Source: Shewanella zhangzhouensis
GTDB taxonomy: Bacteria; Pseudomonadota; Gammaproteobacteria; Enterobacterales; Shewanellaceae
NCBI RefSeq assembly: GCF_019457615.1
Contig: NZ_CP080414.1
Coordinates: 4,041,501 to 4,105,500, forward strand
Direction of reading: 5' to 3'
Length of the DNA stretch: 64,000 nucleotides
The notes under the pieces were generated by a model. It searched no databases and was not told the origin of the DNA. It saw only the letters and a list, made by a program, of their open reading frames with translations. Within the stretch, counting starts at the first letter, position 1. The number at the start of each line of letters is the position of its first letter. The position numbers and the translations under genes are program-made. Below are positions 29,471 through 38,015 of this stretch, piece by piece.

Positions 29471-31627
29471 ATGAGTAATGAAGGCAAATGTCCGGTGATG
29501 CACGGTGGTGCAACCTCTGCCACCCAGGCAGACAACCACTGGTGGCCCAAGGCCCTGAACCTCGACATCCTCCACCAGCACGACAGCAAAACCAACCCCA
29601 TGGCGCCGGGTTTTAATTACCGGGAAGCCCTCAAAGGCCTCGATGTAGAGGCGCTCAAACACGATCTCAAAGCCCTGATGACCGACAGCCAGACCTGGTG
29701 GCCAGCCGATTGGGGCCATTATGGCGGCCTGATGATCCGCATGGCGTGGCACTCGGCCGGCACCTACCGCATTGCCGACGGTCGCGGCGGTGGCGGCCAT
29801 GGTGCACAGCGCTTCGCTCCGCTTAACTCCTGGCCTGACAATGGCAACCTCGACAAGGCGCGGCGCCTGCTGTGGCCCATCAAACAGAAATACGGCAACA
29901 AGCTGAGCTGGGCCGATTTGATGATTTTGGCGGGCAACATGGCCTATGAGTCCATGGGGCTGAAAACCTTCGGCTTTGCCTTTGGCCGCGAAGATATCTG
30001 GCATCCCGAGAAAGACACCTATTGGGGAGCAGAAAAAGAATGGCTTGCCCCCAGTGGCGGTGCAAACAGTCGCTATTCCGGGGTTCGCGATCTGCAAAAC
30101 CCGCTGGCGGCGGTCATGATGGGGCTGATTTACGTTAATCCGGAAGGGGTGGACGGCAACCCAGACCCGCTGAAAACCGCCCAGGACATGCGCGTGACCT
30201 TTGCCAGAATGGCGATGAATGACGAAGAAACCGTGGCGCTGACCGCCGGTGGCCACACCGTGGGCAAGGCCCATGGTAATGGCAGCGCCGCCAATCTGGG
30301 GCCAGAGCCAGAGGCTGCCCCCCTGGAAGAACAAGGCTTTGGCTGGATAAATCATCAAAGCCGGGGCATAGGCCGCAACACAGTCACCAGCGGTATCGAA
30401 GGCGCCTGGACCACCCACCCCACCCGTTGGGACAACGGCTATTTCCATCTGCTGTTCAGCTACGACTGGGCGCTCACCAAGAGCCCGGCAGGCGCCTGGC
30501 AGTGGGAGCCGGTGAACATCAAGGAAGAAGACAAGCCGGTGGATGTGGAAGACCCCAGCATTCGCTGCAATCCCATGATGACAGATGCGGACATGGCGCT
30601 GAAGATGGACCCGGATTACCGCCGCATCGCCGAAAAATTTTATAACGATCCCGAGTATTTTGCCGACACCTTTGCCAGAGCATGGTTCAAGCTCACTCAC
30701 AGGGATATGGGCCCCAAATCCCGCTACTTTGGCCCCGATGTGCCCGCTGAAGACTTGATTTGGCAAGACCCAGTTCCCAAGGGCAACAGCCAGTACGACC
30801 CGGAAGCTGTAAAAGCACGCATCGCCGCCACAGGGCTTGGTGCCGCCGAATTGGTTGCCACCGCATGGGACAGCGCCAGAACCTATAGAAATTCAGACAA
30901 GCGCGGCGGCGCCAATGGTGCCCGTATTCGCTTGTTGCCGCAAAAAGACTGGGCGGCCAATGAGCCCGCCAGACTGGCCAGGGTATTGGAACTGCTCACC
31001 CCCATTGCCAACGACATGGGTGTCAGCATCGCCGACACCCTGATACTGGGAGGTAACCTCGGTGTCGAGCTGGCTGCCAAGGCCGCCGGTTTCAATATCA
31101 AGGTACCTTTCATCCCAGGTCGCGGTGATGCCAGCCAGGCACAAACAGACATCGACTCCTTTGAGGTGCTCGAGCCACTGGCAGATGGCTTCCGTAACTG
31201 GCAACAGCAGGAGTTCGTGGTCACGCCGGAAGAAATGCTGCTCGACCGGGCACAACTGATGGGGCTCTCTGCGCCGGAAATGACAGTGCTGATTGGCGGC
31301 ATGCGGGCCATGGCGGTCAACCATGGTGGCACGGCACATGGGGTGCTGACCGACAATCCCGGCAGCCTCAGCAATGACTTTTTCGTTAACCTCACCGATA
31401 TGAGCTACAGCTGGAAGCCGGTCGCCAACAATCTCTATGAGATCTGCGAACGGGCCAGTGGCCAGAAAAAATGGACTGCCACCCGGGTCGATTTGGTGTT
31501 TGGCTCCAACTCGGTATTGCGCGCCTACGCCGAATACTATGCCCAGAACGACAACAAGGAGACCTTTGTGAAGGACTTCGTGGCCGCCTGGTGCAAGGTA
31601 ATGAATGCTGACCGCTTCGATACCTAG
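29471..31627 (+). CDS. katG: Catalase-peroxidase KatG
   Basis: 718 residues. The heme-pocket residues Arg90, Trp93 and His94 (MIRMAWHSAGTYR), the proximal His262 (GGHTVGKAHG) and the Trp93-Tyr221-Met247 adduct typical of bifunctional catalase-peroxidases can all be placed by spacing. It destroys hydrogen peroxide in the cytoplasm. The ATG follows AAGGAG. The gene stands alone between two terminators. An OxyR site in the 250-base upstream region is plausible but was not resolved by eye. Confidence 0.97.
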   Translation: MSNEGKCPVMHGGATSATQADNHWWPKALNLDILHQHDSKTNPMAPGFNYREALKGLDVEALKHDLKALMTDSQTWWPADWGHYGGLMIRMAWHSAGTYRIADGRGGGGHGAQRFAPLNSWPDNGNLDKARRLLWPIKQKYGNKLSWADLMILAGNMAYESMGLKTFGFAFGREDIWHPEKDTYWGAEKEWLAPSGGANSRYSGVRDLQNPLAAVMMGLIYVNPEGVDGNPDPLKTAQDMRVTFARMAMNDEETVALTAGGHTVGKAHGNGSAANLGPEPEAAPLEEQGFGWINHQSRGIGRNTVTSGIEGAWTTHPTRWDNGYFHLLFSYDWALTKSPAGAWQWEPVNIKEEDKPVDVEDPSIRCNPMMTDADMALKMDPDYRRIAEKFYNDPEYFADTFARAWFKLTHRDMGPKSRYFGPDVPAEDLIWQDPVPKGNSQYDPEAVKARIAATGLGAAELVATAWDSARTYRNSDKRGGANGARIRLLPQKDWAANEPARLARVLELLTPIANDMGVSIADTLILGGNLGVELAAKAAGFNIKVPFIPGRGDASQAQTDIDSFEVLEPLADGFRNWQQQEFVVTPEEMLLDRAQLMGLSAPEMTVLIGGMRAMAVNHGGTAHGVLTDNPGSLSNDFFVNLTDMSYSWKPVANNLYEICERASGQKKWTATRVDLVFGSNSVLRAYAEYYAQNDNKETFVKDFVAAWCKVMNADRFDT

Positions 31628-31651
31628 GACAACTGTGCGCTCCTAGACTGA

Positions 31652-31675
31652 CAACGCCTCCGTAAGGAGGCGTTT
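31652..31675 (+). terminator. Terminator after katG
   Basis: AACGCCTCC / GGAGGCGTTT hairpin with a GTAA loop, 25 bases after the katG stop. The T-run is short. Confidence 0.75.
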
Positions 31676-31693
31676 CATCATCTATAGCAGCAC

Positions 31694-31722
31694 TTGGGCT
31701 TGAGCATTGGCTGGGGTACAAT
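31694..31722 (+). promoter_or_regulatory. Probable promoter of ubiK
   Basis: TTGGGC (-35) and TACAAT (-10) are spaced by 17 bases, 32 bases before the ubiK start codon. This resembles a housekeeping sigma promoter. Confidence 0.5.
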
Positions 31723-31753
31723 CGAGCCAATTCAAACCAAGGCGGAATGACAG

Positions 31754-32011
31754 ATGCTGAACCCCAAAAAAATCGAAGACTTGGCCAAACAGCTCAGTGA
31801 CAACCTTCCTTCTGGTCTCAAGCAGTTTGCCGGAGAAGTGGAAGAGCGCAGCAAGCAGGTATTGCAAAGCCAGTTGATGAAGCTCGACCTGGTATCCCGG
31901 GAAGAATTTGAGGTGCAGCAACATGTGCTGCTGCGTACCCGCGAAAAGCTGGAAGCGCTGCAAACCAAGGTCGAAGCCCTGGAAAAACTGTTGGAAGACA
32001 AGCAGGCCTGA
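31754..32011 (+). CDS. ubiK: Ubiquinone biosynthesis accessory factor UbiK (YqiC/BMFP family)
   Basis: 85 residues with the compact family layout: MLNPKKIEDLAKQLSDNLP start, an amphipathic helix, then a C-terminal coiled coil (about 48-83) that drives trimerisation. In enterobacteria UbiK assists the late, oxygen-dependent steps of ubiquinone synthesis with UbiJ in a soluble Ubi complex. The gene is monocistronic, with a promoter-like sequence before it and a bidirectional terminator after it. Confidence 0.9.
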   Translation: MLNPKKIEDLAKQLSDNLPSGLKQFAGEVEERSKQVLQSQLMKLDLVSREEFEVQQHVLLRTREKLEALQTKVEALEKLLEDKQA

Positions 32012-32035
32012 GCCTGTCATTCAGGCTGACATATC

Positions 32036-32063
32036 AAAACGCCAGGCAATGCCTGGCGTTTTT
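32036..32063. terminator. Bidirectional terminator between ubiK and hupE
   Basis: AAAACGCCAGGC / GCCTGGCGTTTTT is a strong symmetrical hairpin with A-runs and T-runs on both sides. It serves ubiK on the plus strand and the convergent hupE on the minus strand. Confidence 0.88.
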
Positions 32064-32077
32064 CGTTGCCGACCCGC

Positions 32078-32662
32078 TTATCCCGGCAACACTGTGCCTA
32101 TCAGGAACAGGGTGCCCATGGCAGCTATGCCTGCTCCGGTGATGCGGGTCAGTGGATAGCGGCGCTCTTTCATCGCCAGCAGTAAGCCGGTAAATACGCC
32201 GATAAGGTGTATCGTAGCTGTACCGAGGAGAAAGCCCAGCCCATACAACCAGGGACTCGCCAGTGTTGGCATTTCCATACCATGGGCATGACCATGGAAT
32301 ATGCCGAATATCGCTACCGCCAACATGGCAGGCCAAAGCGGCAGAGCACGGTTAAAGGCGATGGCGAGCCCAAGCAGCATTACCGACAAAGCAATCCCGG
32401 CTTCCACCAGGGGCAAGGCGATATCGGCTATACCAAGCACGGCACCAAGGGACATAAAACACAGGAAGGCGAGAGGCACCTGCCAGATGGCGTGCCTGCC
32501 AAGTCGGGTACTGACCATGCCCACACTGAGCATGGCCAGCAAATGATCCAACCCCAGCACAGGGTGGGAAAAACCGGCACCGAAGCCACCACCCAGAGCC
32601 ACTTCATGGGCCGATGCACCGGCCGAAAACAGCAAACACCACAACCAAACTCCCTTTCTCAT
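32078..32662 (-). CDS. hupE: HupE/UreJ-family membrane protein
   Basis: 194 residues from MRKGVWLW. The open frame extends 30 codons upstream, but the signal peptide begins here. A signal peptide ending ASAHE is followed by the family signature GFSHPVLGLDHLLAML and about six membrane helices, with a second His-rich motif GIFHGHAHGMEMP. Members are thought to carry nickel or cobalt. No hydrogenase or urease gene is nearby, so the metal supplied is unknown. It lies 28 bases after a small unknown gene on the same strand and may be co-transcribed with it. Confidence 0.87.
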   Translation of the reverse strand: MRKGVWLWCLLFSAGASAHEVALGGGFGAGFSHPVLGLDHLLAMLSVGMVSTRLGRHAIWQVPLAFLCFMSLGAVLGIADIALPLVEAGIALSVMLLGLAIAFNRALPLWPAMLAVAIFGIFHGHAHGMEMPTLASPWLYGLGFLLGTATIHLIGVFTGLLLAMKERRYPLTRITGAGIAAMGTLFLIGTVLPG

Positions 32663-32690
32663 CGGGCCAGACTCCTTCAATGCTTTATGA

Positions 32691-32999
32691 CTATGCGGCC
32701 AGATCGTAAATTTTTGCGGCGCCCTCCCAACCATTTTCCCTTGCTGACTCAATCAGATAATCAAGGTCAAGCTCACAGCCCTGAGGCATCTGCGCCTGTA
32801 TGGCATCGATATGACAGTGGAACGTCTGAGTTTCGTCGGACCAGGCCACAGAGATCACGGGCTCGCTGTTGCCACTGGGCTCCACCAACTGTAAACCCAC
32901 AAAGGGCACAAAAGGCAGGGTCAGTTTTTTTGACAGGAATGCCGCGCGTTTACGATCGAAACTGCGGATGGCCAGGGTAAATTGAACCTGAAAGCGCAT
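32691..32999 (-). CDS. Conserved-looking hypothetical protein
   Basis: 102 residues from MRFQVQFTLAIRSF. The start was chosen for a full AAGGAGG ribosome-binding sequence eight bases upstream. It is soluble, with no signal peptide or membrane helix, and contains the stretch CHIDAIQAQMPQGCELDLDYLIESAREN. I do not recognise the family. It precedes hupE by 28 bases on the same strand, suggesting one transcript. Confidence 0.7.
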   Translation of the reverse strand: MRFQVQFTLAIRSFDRKRAAFLSKKLTLPFVPFVGLQLVEPSGNSEPVISVAWSDETQTFHCHIDAIQAQMPQGCELDLDYLIESARENGWEGAAKIYDLAA

Positions 33000-33279
33000 C
33001 TTGGACCTCCTTAGCATTCCCGGGGCACAAGTGCGCACCCGGGCCACACCTGATGTCAGCATAGGCCAGTCGAGTCACCGTCGGGGTGACCCCGGTCAAA
33101 TTTACTGCATCCTGTACTAACTTTAGTCAAGGATGACAGCTATTTGCACAATCGCTGCTTTCTACACCGCAATTGCCATAATTCTGCCACTATTGATCAT
33201 TGGTCTGCCCCCCTGTTGAGGCCGGGTTCTGTTTCAATTACTGCAATCTCACCACGAACCAGACTGCAAGGAAGAACAG

Positions 33280-34719
33280 ATGGCGGACATGTTTTTCGGC
33301 CTCATGGCGCTCGCGCTCCTCGGGGCCATTGGCTTTGGTACCTTTGTGGCCATTCGCGCCGGACTGACCCGGCTATACGGCAATACCGATAATCCTTTAT
33401 TACTGAATCGGATCGCCCTCATTCTCAAGGGCTCACTCACCCTGATGCTGTGCCTGCTGGCCATCATTCCGCTGACGCTGGTGCAGGATCTGGCTTCAGA
33501 CAGAGAGCGCCTGTACCGCGATGTGGTGCGGGACATAGGTCAGGCATGGGGTGAAGAGCAGGTTCTGGCGGGTCCCGTGTTGGTGCTTCCTTATCGTTAT
33601 TCGGTGCTCACCGAAGAAACCAGCGCCGATGGCAGCCGCAAGCAGAGGCGCAGCAGTATTGAGGATGAGCTGCTTATCCTGCCCGAGCACCTGAAAATGA
33701 AGGCGAGCCTCAACCACGATTTCCGCGACCGCGGCATTTACCACTCGCTGGTGTATCAAAGCGGTGTTGAGGGGCAGGCGGAGTTTTCCCTGAATCTGCC
33801 CCTTATCAGCAATCTGGAAGCGTACGAATTTAATCGCGCCAGACTGGTGTTTGGTCTGTCTTCCAATCAGGCCATCGATGGGGTAGACAATTTTGTGGTC
33901 AGTGGCGATGGCTTGAGTTCCCACGGCTCACTGATGTCAGGCACCGGCCTGGCTCAGGAGGCACTTAGTCGGGGATTTCATCAACCTGTGCAGCTTGGAC
34001 AAAACACAGCGCCCTTCAAAGTGGACTTTAAACTGCGCCTGCGGGGCTCACAGGGCATTGGGTTTCTGCCGCTTGGAGAAGATTCACGCTTCGAGCTCAA
34101 TGCCGACTGGCCCCATCCCAGTTTCAATGGCATTTTGCCCGAAGCCCGTGAGATAAGCGCCAATGGCTTTAATGCCAACTGGCACATCAGCCACCTTAGC
34201 CGCAACTACCCACAAATCATGCGGGCGTCCCAACCAATGGATCTGATGGAGGCCCGGGCGCACACCCAGTTATTTGAACCCGTCACCCACTACGGCAAGG
34301 TGGAGCGCGCCATCAAGTATGGCCTGCTGTTTGTGGCCCTGACCTTTATTTTGCTGCTGATGTTTGAACTTGGGCAGGGACAAGCCTTGTCGGCCTTGCA
34401 ATACCTGCTGGTTGGCGCAGCCATGACCCTGTTTTATTTGTTGCTACTGGCATTGTCGGAGCATTTGAGCTTTGGCCAGGCCTTTATGATTGCCGCAGCC
34501 GTGCCCGTGCTCAGCATTCCTGCCTATGTGGCCAGCGCCACCCAAAGTTATGTTCGCGGCAGCATCATGCTGGCCATGTTGCTCGGTCTCTATGGTCTGC
34601 TGTATTCCATTTTGCGGCTCGAAGACTATGCCCTGCTGATGGGCAGCACCCTCTTGGTCACCGTCCTGCTGGTACTCATGTACCTGACAAGACGCCAGGG
34701 AAAATGCCTGCAGGAATAA
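33280..34719 (+). CDS. creD: Inner-membrane protein CreD-like (cell envelope integrity)
   Basis: 479 residues with the CreD layout: a first membrane helix (about 5-27), a second (about 45-66), a large soluble domain with GPVLVLPYRYSV (about 96-107) and LLPEHLKMKASL, and a C-terminal bundle of helices (about 345-475). CreD is induced by the CreBC two-component system in enterobacteria and pseudomonads and is linked to envelope stress and beta-lactam responses; its biochemical role is unknown. No creB or creC lies beside it here. An AAGGAAG sequence precedes the ATG. Confidence 0.85.
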   Translation: MADMFFGLMALALLGAIGFGTFVAIRAGLTRLYGNTDNPLLLNRIALILKGSLTLMLCLLAIIPLTLVQDLASDRERLYRDVVRDIGQAWGEEQVLAGPVLVLPYRYSVLTEETSADGSRKQRRSSIEDELLILPEHLKMKASLNHDFRDRGIYHSLVYQSGVEGQAEFSLNLPLISNLEAYEFNRARLVFGLSSNQAIDGVDNFVVSGDGLSSHGSLMSGTGLAQEALSRGFHQPVQLGQNTAPFKVDFKLRLRGSQGIGFLPLGEDSRFELNADWPHPSFNGILPEAREISANGFNANWHISHLSRNYPQIMRASQPMDLMEARAHTQLFEPVTHYGKVERAIKYGLLFVALTFILLLMFELGQGQALSALQYLLVGAAMTLFYLLLLALSEHLSFGQAFMIAAAVPVLSIPAYVASATQSYVRGSIMLAMLLGLYGLLYSILRLEDYALLMGSTLLVTVLLVLMYLTRRQGKCLQE

Positions 34720-34761
34720 ACCTAATGTCCAATTCATCCCTCGAGCCTTGAACATGAAGGA

Positions 34762-34799
34762 CACGGCGGCCAAATACTTTGTGGTCGCCGTTTTTTTAT
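34762..34799 (+). terminator. Terminator after creD
   Basis: ACGGCGGCCA / TGGTCGCCGT stem (one G-T pair) with a short loop, followed by seven T. It lies about 43 bases after the stop codon. Confidence 0.82.
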
Positions 34800-34867
34800 T
34801 TTGAATTTCCGGGAGTTGATGGTTAGTCTGCCTGGATTGTTTTCACTGTTGCCTGAAAGGAATCTTG

Positions 34868-35650
34868 ATGCAGCATACTTTGGCTCCGCGTTTTGACCGC
34901 CGCATTCGCCCTCTGCTCCTGCTCATCCTATGGCTGTTGCTGCTGGTGCCGGCAACTGTATTGACCCTGGCGCAGCTTCCCCTCTTCCCCTGGCTGCCAT
35001 TGGACGGTGTCATTGCCGAACTTGTCTATGCCATCACCTTTACCGGCACAGCGCCCTGGGGCGCCATCAGCACGGCGGCAGTCATAGTGCTGGCCTTTAT
35101 TCGTCTGTCACACCCACAGGCAATCAAATTACTGTTGGCGCTGGCGCTCTCACTCGGCAGCAGCCTCTGGCTCAACGAAAGCCTGAAGACCCACTTTAAT
35201 GAGCCCAGACCCAATGTACTGTTCCTGGCCAAACACAAGCTGCTGGACACAGATGACTTTTACCGGCTTCACAAGGCCGAGCGCCGAGAGTTGATGACAG
35301 CGCTTTTTGCCAATGACGCTTCGGCTTTACCGCCCATGAGCCCCCACGTTGCAAAACACTGGCAGCAGGAAGTGGGGTTGTCGTTTCCCTCTGGCCACAC
35401 CCTGTTTGCCACCATTCTGGCCCTGACCGCGAGCTGGTTTTTTATCGCCTCCGGACACTGGGGCACCTGTGTTCTTTTGGCTGTCTGGGCGTTGGCGATG
35501 GGCGGCTCGCGCATGCTGCTGGGTATGCACCATAGCCAGGATGTGATGGCAGCCACGGCGCTAGCGCTGCCGCTCTGCCTGTTGGGGATTTTAGTGGCAA
35601 GCTGGCTGGGCCCAAGACTATTCAGGACTCGTCAGCCTCAATCAGATTAA
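34868..35650 (+). CDS. PAP2-family membrane phosphatase, PgpB type
   Basis: 260 residues from ATG at 34868, preceded by AAGGAA; a TTG codon directly before it is less likely. About six membrane helices and the three PAP2 motifs are visible: KTHFNEPRP (about 117-125), the acid-phosphatase motif PSGHT (about 175-179) and a late SRMLLGMHHSQDV (about 216-228). It probably dephosphorylates phosphatidylglycerol phosphate or undecaprenyl pyrophosphate at the periplasmic face. It is convergent with the next gene, overlapping by four bases at the stops. Confidence 0.88.
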   Translation: MQHTLAPRFDRRIRPLLLLILWLLLLVPATVLTLAQLPLFPWLPLDGVIAELVYAITFTGTAPWGAISTAAVIVLAFIRLSHPQAIKLLLALALSLGSSLWLNESLKTHFNEPRPNVLFLAKHKLLDTDDFYRLHKAERRELMTALFANDASALPPMSPHVAKHWQQEVGLSFPSGHTLFATILALTASWFFIASGHWGTCVLLAVWALAMGGSRMLLGMHHSQDVMAATALALPLCLLGILVASWLGPRLFRTRQPQSD

Positions 35651-36363
35651 TCGAGGAACTGTTTCACCAGAGCGTCGTAACGGCCGTTTTCACGGATTTT
35701 ACTCAGTCCTTCATTGAAGGCATCACGCACGATGGAATTGCGGAACATCAGGCGATAGGCAGTTCGCGGAAACAGCTCGTGGATATCCAGGGCCTTCGAC
35801 GTATCCAGCTCACTTGCCAGCCTGACGTTATTGGCCAAAAACACATACTTTTCAGCCACAGCCACATCAATACGCCCGAGATATAACATCTTGTTTTGAT
35901 TCTCGGTGGTGTCGAGTTCGCGGTAGATAGTCTTTTTGCTCACCTTATAAAACTCGCCCCCCAGCAGTATGGAGGCATCATCAAAGGCGGCAATGCTTAA
36001 ATTCTGCAAATCGGCAACCCGCTCGAGGCGGAGGTGCTTCTCGGCAAGACTGATGGCAACATTTTGATAATAGATATAAATATCAGAAGGATAACCGGTT
36101 AAATCCAGTGAACTATTCACCGTCATTATGCCGTCGAAACGTTCTTTTTCGTAGAAGAGCAACTGCCGTTTGCGGGAGTAAAACTTAAAGCTGGCTTCCA
36201 TTCCCACGGCCGCAAAGGCAGCACGGATGATTTCCACTTCCAGCCCGGATTCGGCATCTTCCAAAATATAGGGAGGGCAATTTGAAGAGGCGCCAATGCT
36301 GATGGTAGAGGCATGTGCCCCGACCATCACCAAAAGCAGCCATAAAATCAAAGGTAAGCGCAT
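35647..36363 (-). CDS. Periplasmic solute-binding protein, family 3-like (orphan)
   Basis: About 238 residues from MRLPLILWLL, chosen as the start of the signal peptide; in-frame ATGs 9 and 5 codons earlier are possible. The mature part begins STISIGASSNCPPYI and has the family-3 two-lobe pattern ending IRENGRYDALVKQFLD. No permease or ATPase gene is adjacent. Such orphan proteins in Shewanella may act as sensors or simple binding proteins. The ligand is unknown. Confidence 0.8.
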   Translation of the reverse strand: MRLPLILWLLLVMVGAHASTISIGASSNCPPYILEDAESGLEVEIIRAAFAAVGMEASFKFYSRKRQLLFYEKERFDGIMTVNSSLDLTGYPSDIYIYYQNVAISLAEKHLRLERVADLQNLSIAAFDDASILLGGEFYKVSKKTIYRELDTTENQNKMLYLGRIDVAVAEKYVFLANNVRLASELDTSKALDIHELFPRTAYRLMFRNSIVRDAFNEGLSKIRENGRYDALVKQFLD

Positions 36364-36448
36364 AAAATCTCTTAGCATTATCACTGTCATTCACTATAGA
36401 CACTGACAACCGAAGAGGCCAAAAACCCGCAGGTTTTGGCAGCGCGTA

Positions 36449-37579
36449 TTACTGCAGCACCTCTTCCAGAGCCTTCAGGCAAATTGCCACATTTTCGGCC
36501 CGTGCGCCATAGCCCATGAGCCCAATTCGCCAGGCTTTTCCGGCCAGATCACCGAGTCCGGCACCAATTTCAAGGTTATACCCCTTAAGCAGCTGGCTGC
36601 GCACGGCGGCATCATCCACACCTTCTGGAATGTACACCGCATTGAGTTGCGGCAGGCGGTAAGCCTCATCCACCACAAAACCCAGCCCCAGCTTTTCGAG
36701 GCCGGCTTTAAGCAACTGATGCATCTTTTGATGTCTGGTCCAGGCGTTTTCAAGGCCTTCTTCCGCGAGCAGTCGCAACGACTCGTGCAGGGCATAAAGG
36801 GCATTAACCGGCGCCGTGTGGTGATACGCGCGCTTGCCACTGCCACCCCAATAGCCCATTACCAGAGTCTGATCCAAAAACCAGCTCTGCACCGGCGTCT
36901 TGCGGCTTTTAAGCTTTTCCACCGCCCTGGGAGAGAAGGACACAGGCGACAGGCCAGGTACACAGGACAGGCACTTCTGGCTGCCAGAATAAATGGCATC
37001 TATGCCCCACTCATCGACCCTGAGCTCAACCCCTCCAAGGGAGGTCACCGCATCCACAATCGACAGGCAGTTGTGTTCTCGGGCAAGCGCACACAGGGTT
37101 TTGGCGTCCGACAGTGCGCCCGTGCTGGTTTCGGCATGGACAAAGGCAAGAAATTTGGCATCGGGGTTAAGCTTCAGTACCCCTTCTACCACTTCTGGAT
37201 CGACAGGTGCGCCCCAGGGGAAGTCCACCACCACGGCAATACCGCCGCAGCGCTCCACGTTCTGACGCATCCGCTCGCCAAACACCCCATTGCGGCATAC
37301 AACAACCGTCTCACCAGGCTCCACCAGGTTTACAAAACAGGTTTCCATACCGGCACTGCCCGGAGCAGAAACCGCCAGTGTCACTTCGTTTCGGGTCTGA
37401 AAGGCATATTGCAGCAGCGCTTTGAGCTCATCCATCATGGCCACAAACAAGGGGTCCAGGTGGCCCACCGTGGGGCGCGACTGGGCCAGCAACACCTCGG
37501 GATACACATCAGAGGGGCCCGGGCCCATCAGAATACGGCGTGGCGGCATAAAGGGCGCTATCTTGGGAGCGGCTTGCAT
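36449..37579 (-). CDS. Class V aminotransferase, alanine-glyoxylate/serine-pyruvate type
   Basis: 376 residues from MQAAPKIAPF, preceded by AAGGAG; the open frame extends 15 codons upstream. PLP-binding features: GSAGMETCFVNL (about 75-86), VDAVTSLGGVEL and the Schiff-base lysine in SGSQKCLSCVPGLS. It should transfer the amino group from alanine or serine to glyoxylate or pyruvate. It lies just downstream of the ilv operon on the same strand but is separated from it by the inverted-repeat element at 37728-37999. Confidence 0.9.
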   Translation of the reverse strand: MQAAPKIAPFMPPRRILMGPGPSDVYPEVLLAQSRPTVGHLDPLFVAMMDELKALLQYAFQTRNEVTLAVSAPGSAGMETCFVNLVEPGETVVVCRNGVFGERMRQNVERCGGIAVVVDFPWGAPVDPEVVEGVLKLNPDAKFLAFVHAETSTGALSDAKTLCALAREHNCLSIVDAVTSLGGVELRVDEWGIDAIYSGSQKCLSCVPGLSPVSFSPRAVEKLKSRKTPVQSWFLDQTLVMGYWGGSGKRAYHHTAPVNALYALHESLRLLAEEGLENAWTRHQKMHQLLKAGLEKLGLGFVVDEAYRLPQLNAVYIPEGVDDAAVRSQLLKGYNLEIGAGLGDLAGKAWRIGLMGYGARAENVAICLKALEEVLQ

Positions 37580-37727
37580 GGAAACTCCTTGTTGGTTGTC
37601 GCGGCAATGCCGCGCTGAGGTCATGGTTTTCTTGGCACTGAGGTCGTGAATCCTGGATTTTGGCGTTCAGAACCGAGCAATTACCCTAGCATATTCCGGA
37701 TACTAAAACGCCCCTGCCTTGGTCTAA

Positions 37728-37999
37728 GGGAGGTTCGAATGAGCCCCATACACGCTCTGCACTGGCTTACCTTGCTGAATTTAGCTCTCGTTAATGACAA
37801 ATAGGAACTGAGCTATGAATGCGCCGCTAACCACACCCTTGTAAGTCACGCCCAGGTAAGTCGCGCCCAAAGGGGCTTCGGAGGCTATAGTATTTCGTCG
37901 TTATTCAACTTCGACATGCCCCGGCATGCCTTCAGTTGAATGCCTCGAACTCCTATTGCCGCCAAAGCCAGAGCACGCAGGGACTCACTCACACCTCCC
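37728..37999 (+). mobile_element. Miniature inverted-repeat element, copy A
   Basis: A 272-bp element with imperfect terminal inverted repeats of about 32 bp: GGGAGGTTCGAATGAGCC at the left and the complement of GGACTCACTCACACCTCCC at the right. The flanks are TAA on both sides (37725-37727 and 38000-38002). It shares most of its length with copy B at 43826-44102 in the opposite orientation, including TTATTCAACTTC and TTCAGTTGAATGCCT. It has no coding capacity. It fills the otherwise gene-free stretch 37580-38015, ending 16 bases from the ilvA stop codon. Confidence 0.8.
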
Positions 38000-38015
38000 T
38001 AACGGGCTTTCCCAC

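Noticed and set aside
29231..30766. 511-codon minus-strand open frame opposite katG
   Set aside because: The katG frame carries all catalytic residues; the antisense has no recognisable domain and reflects codon bias.
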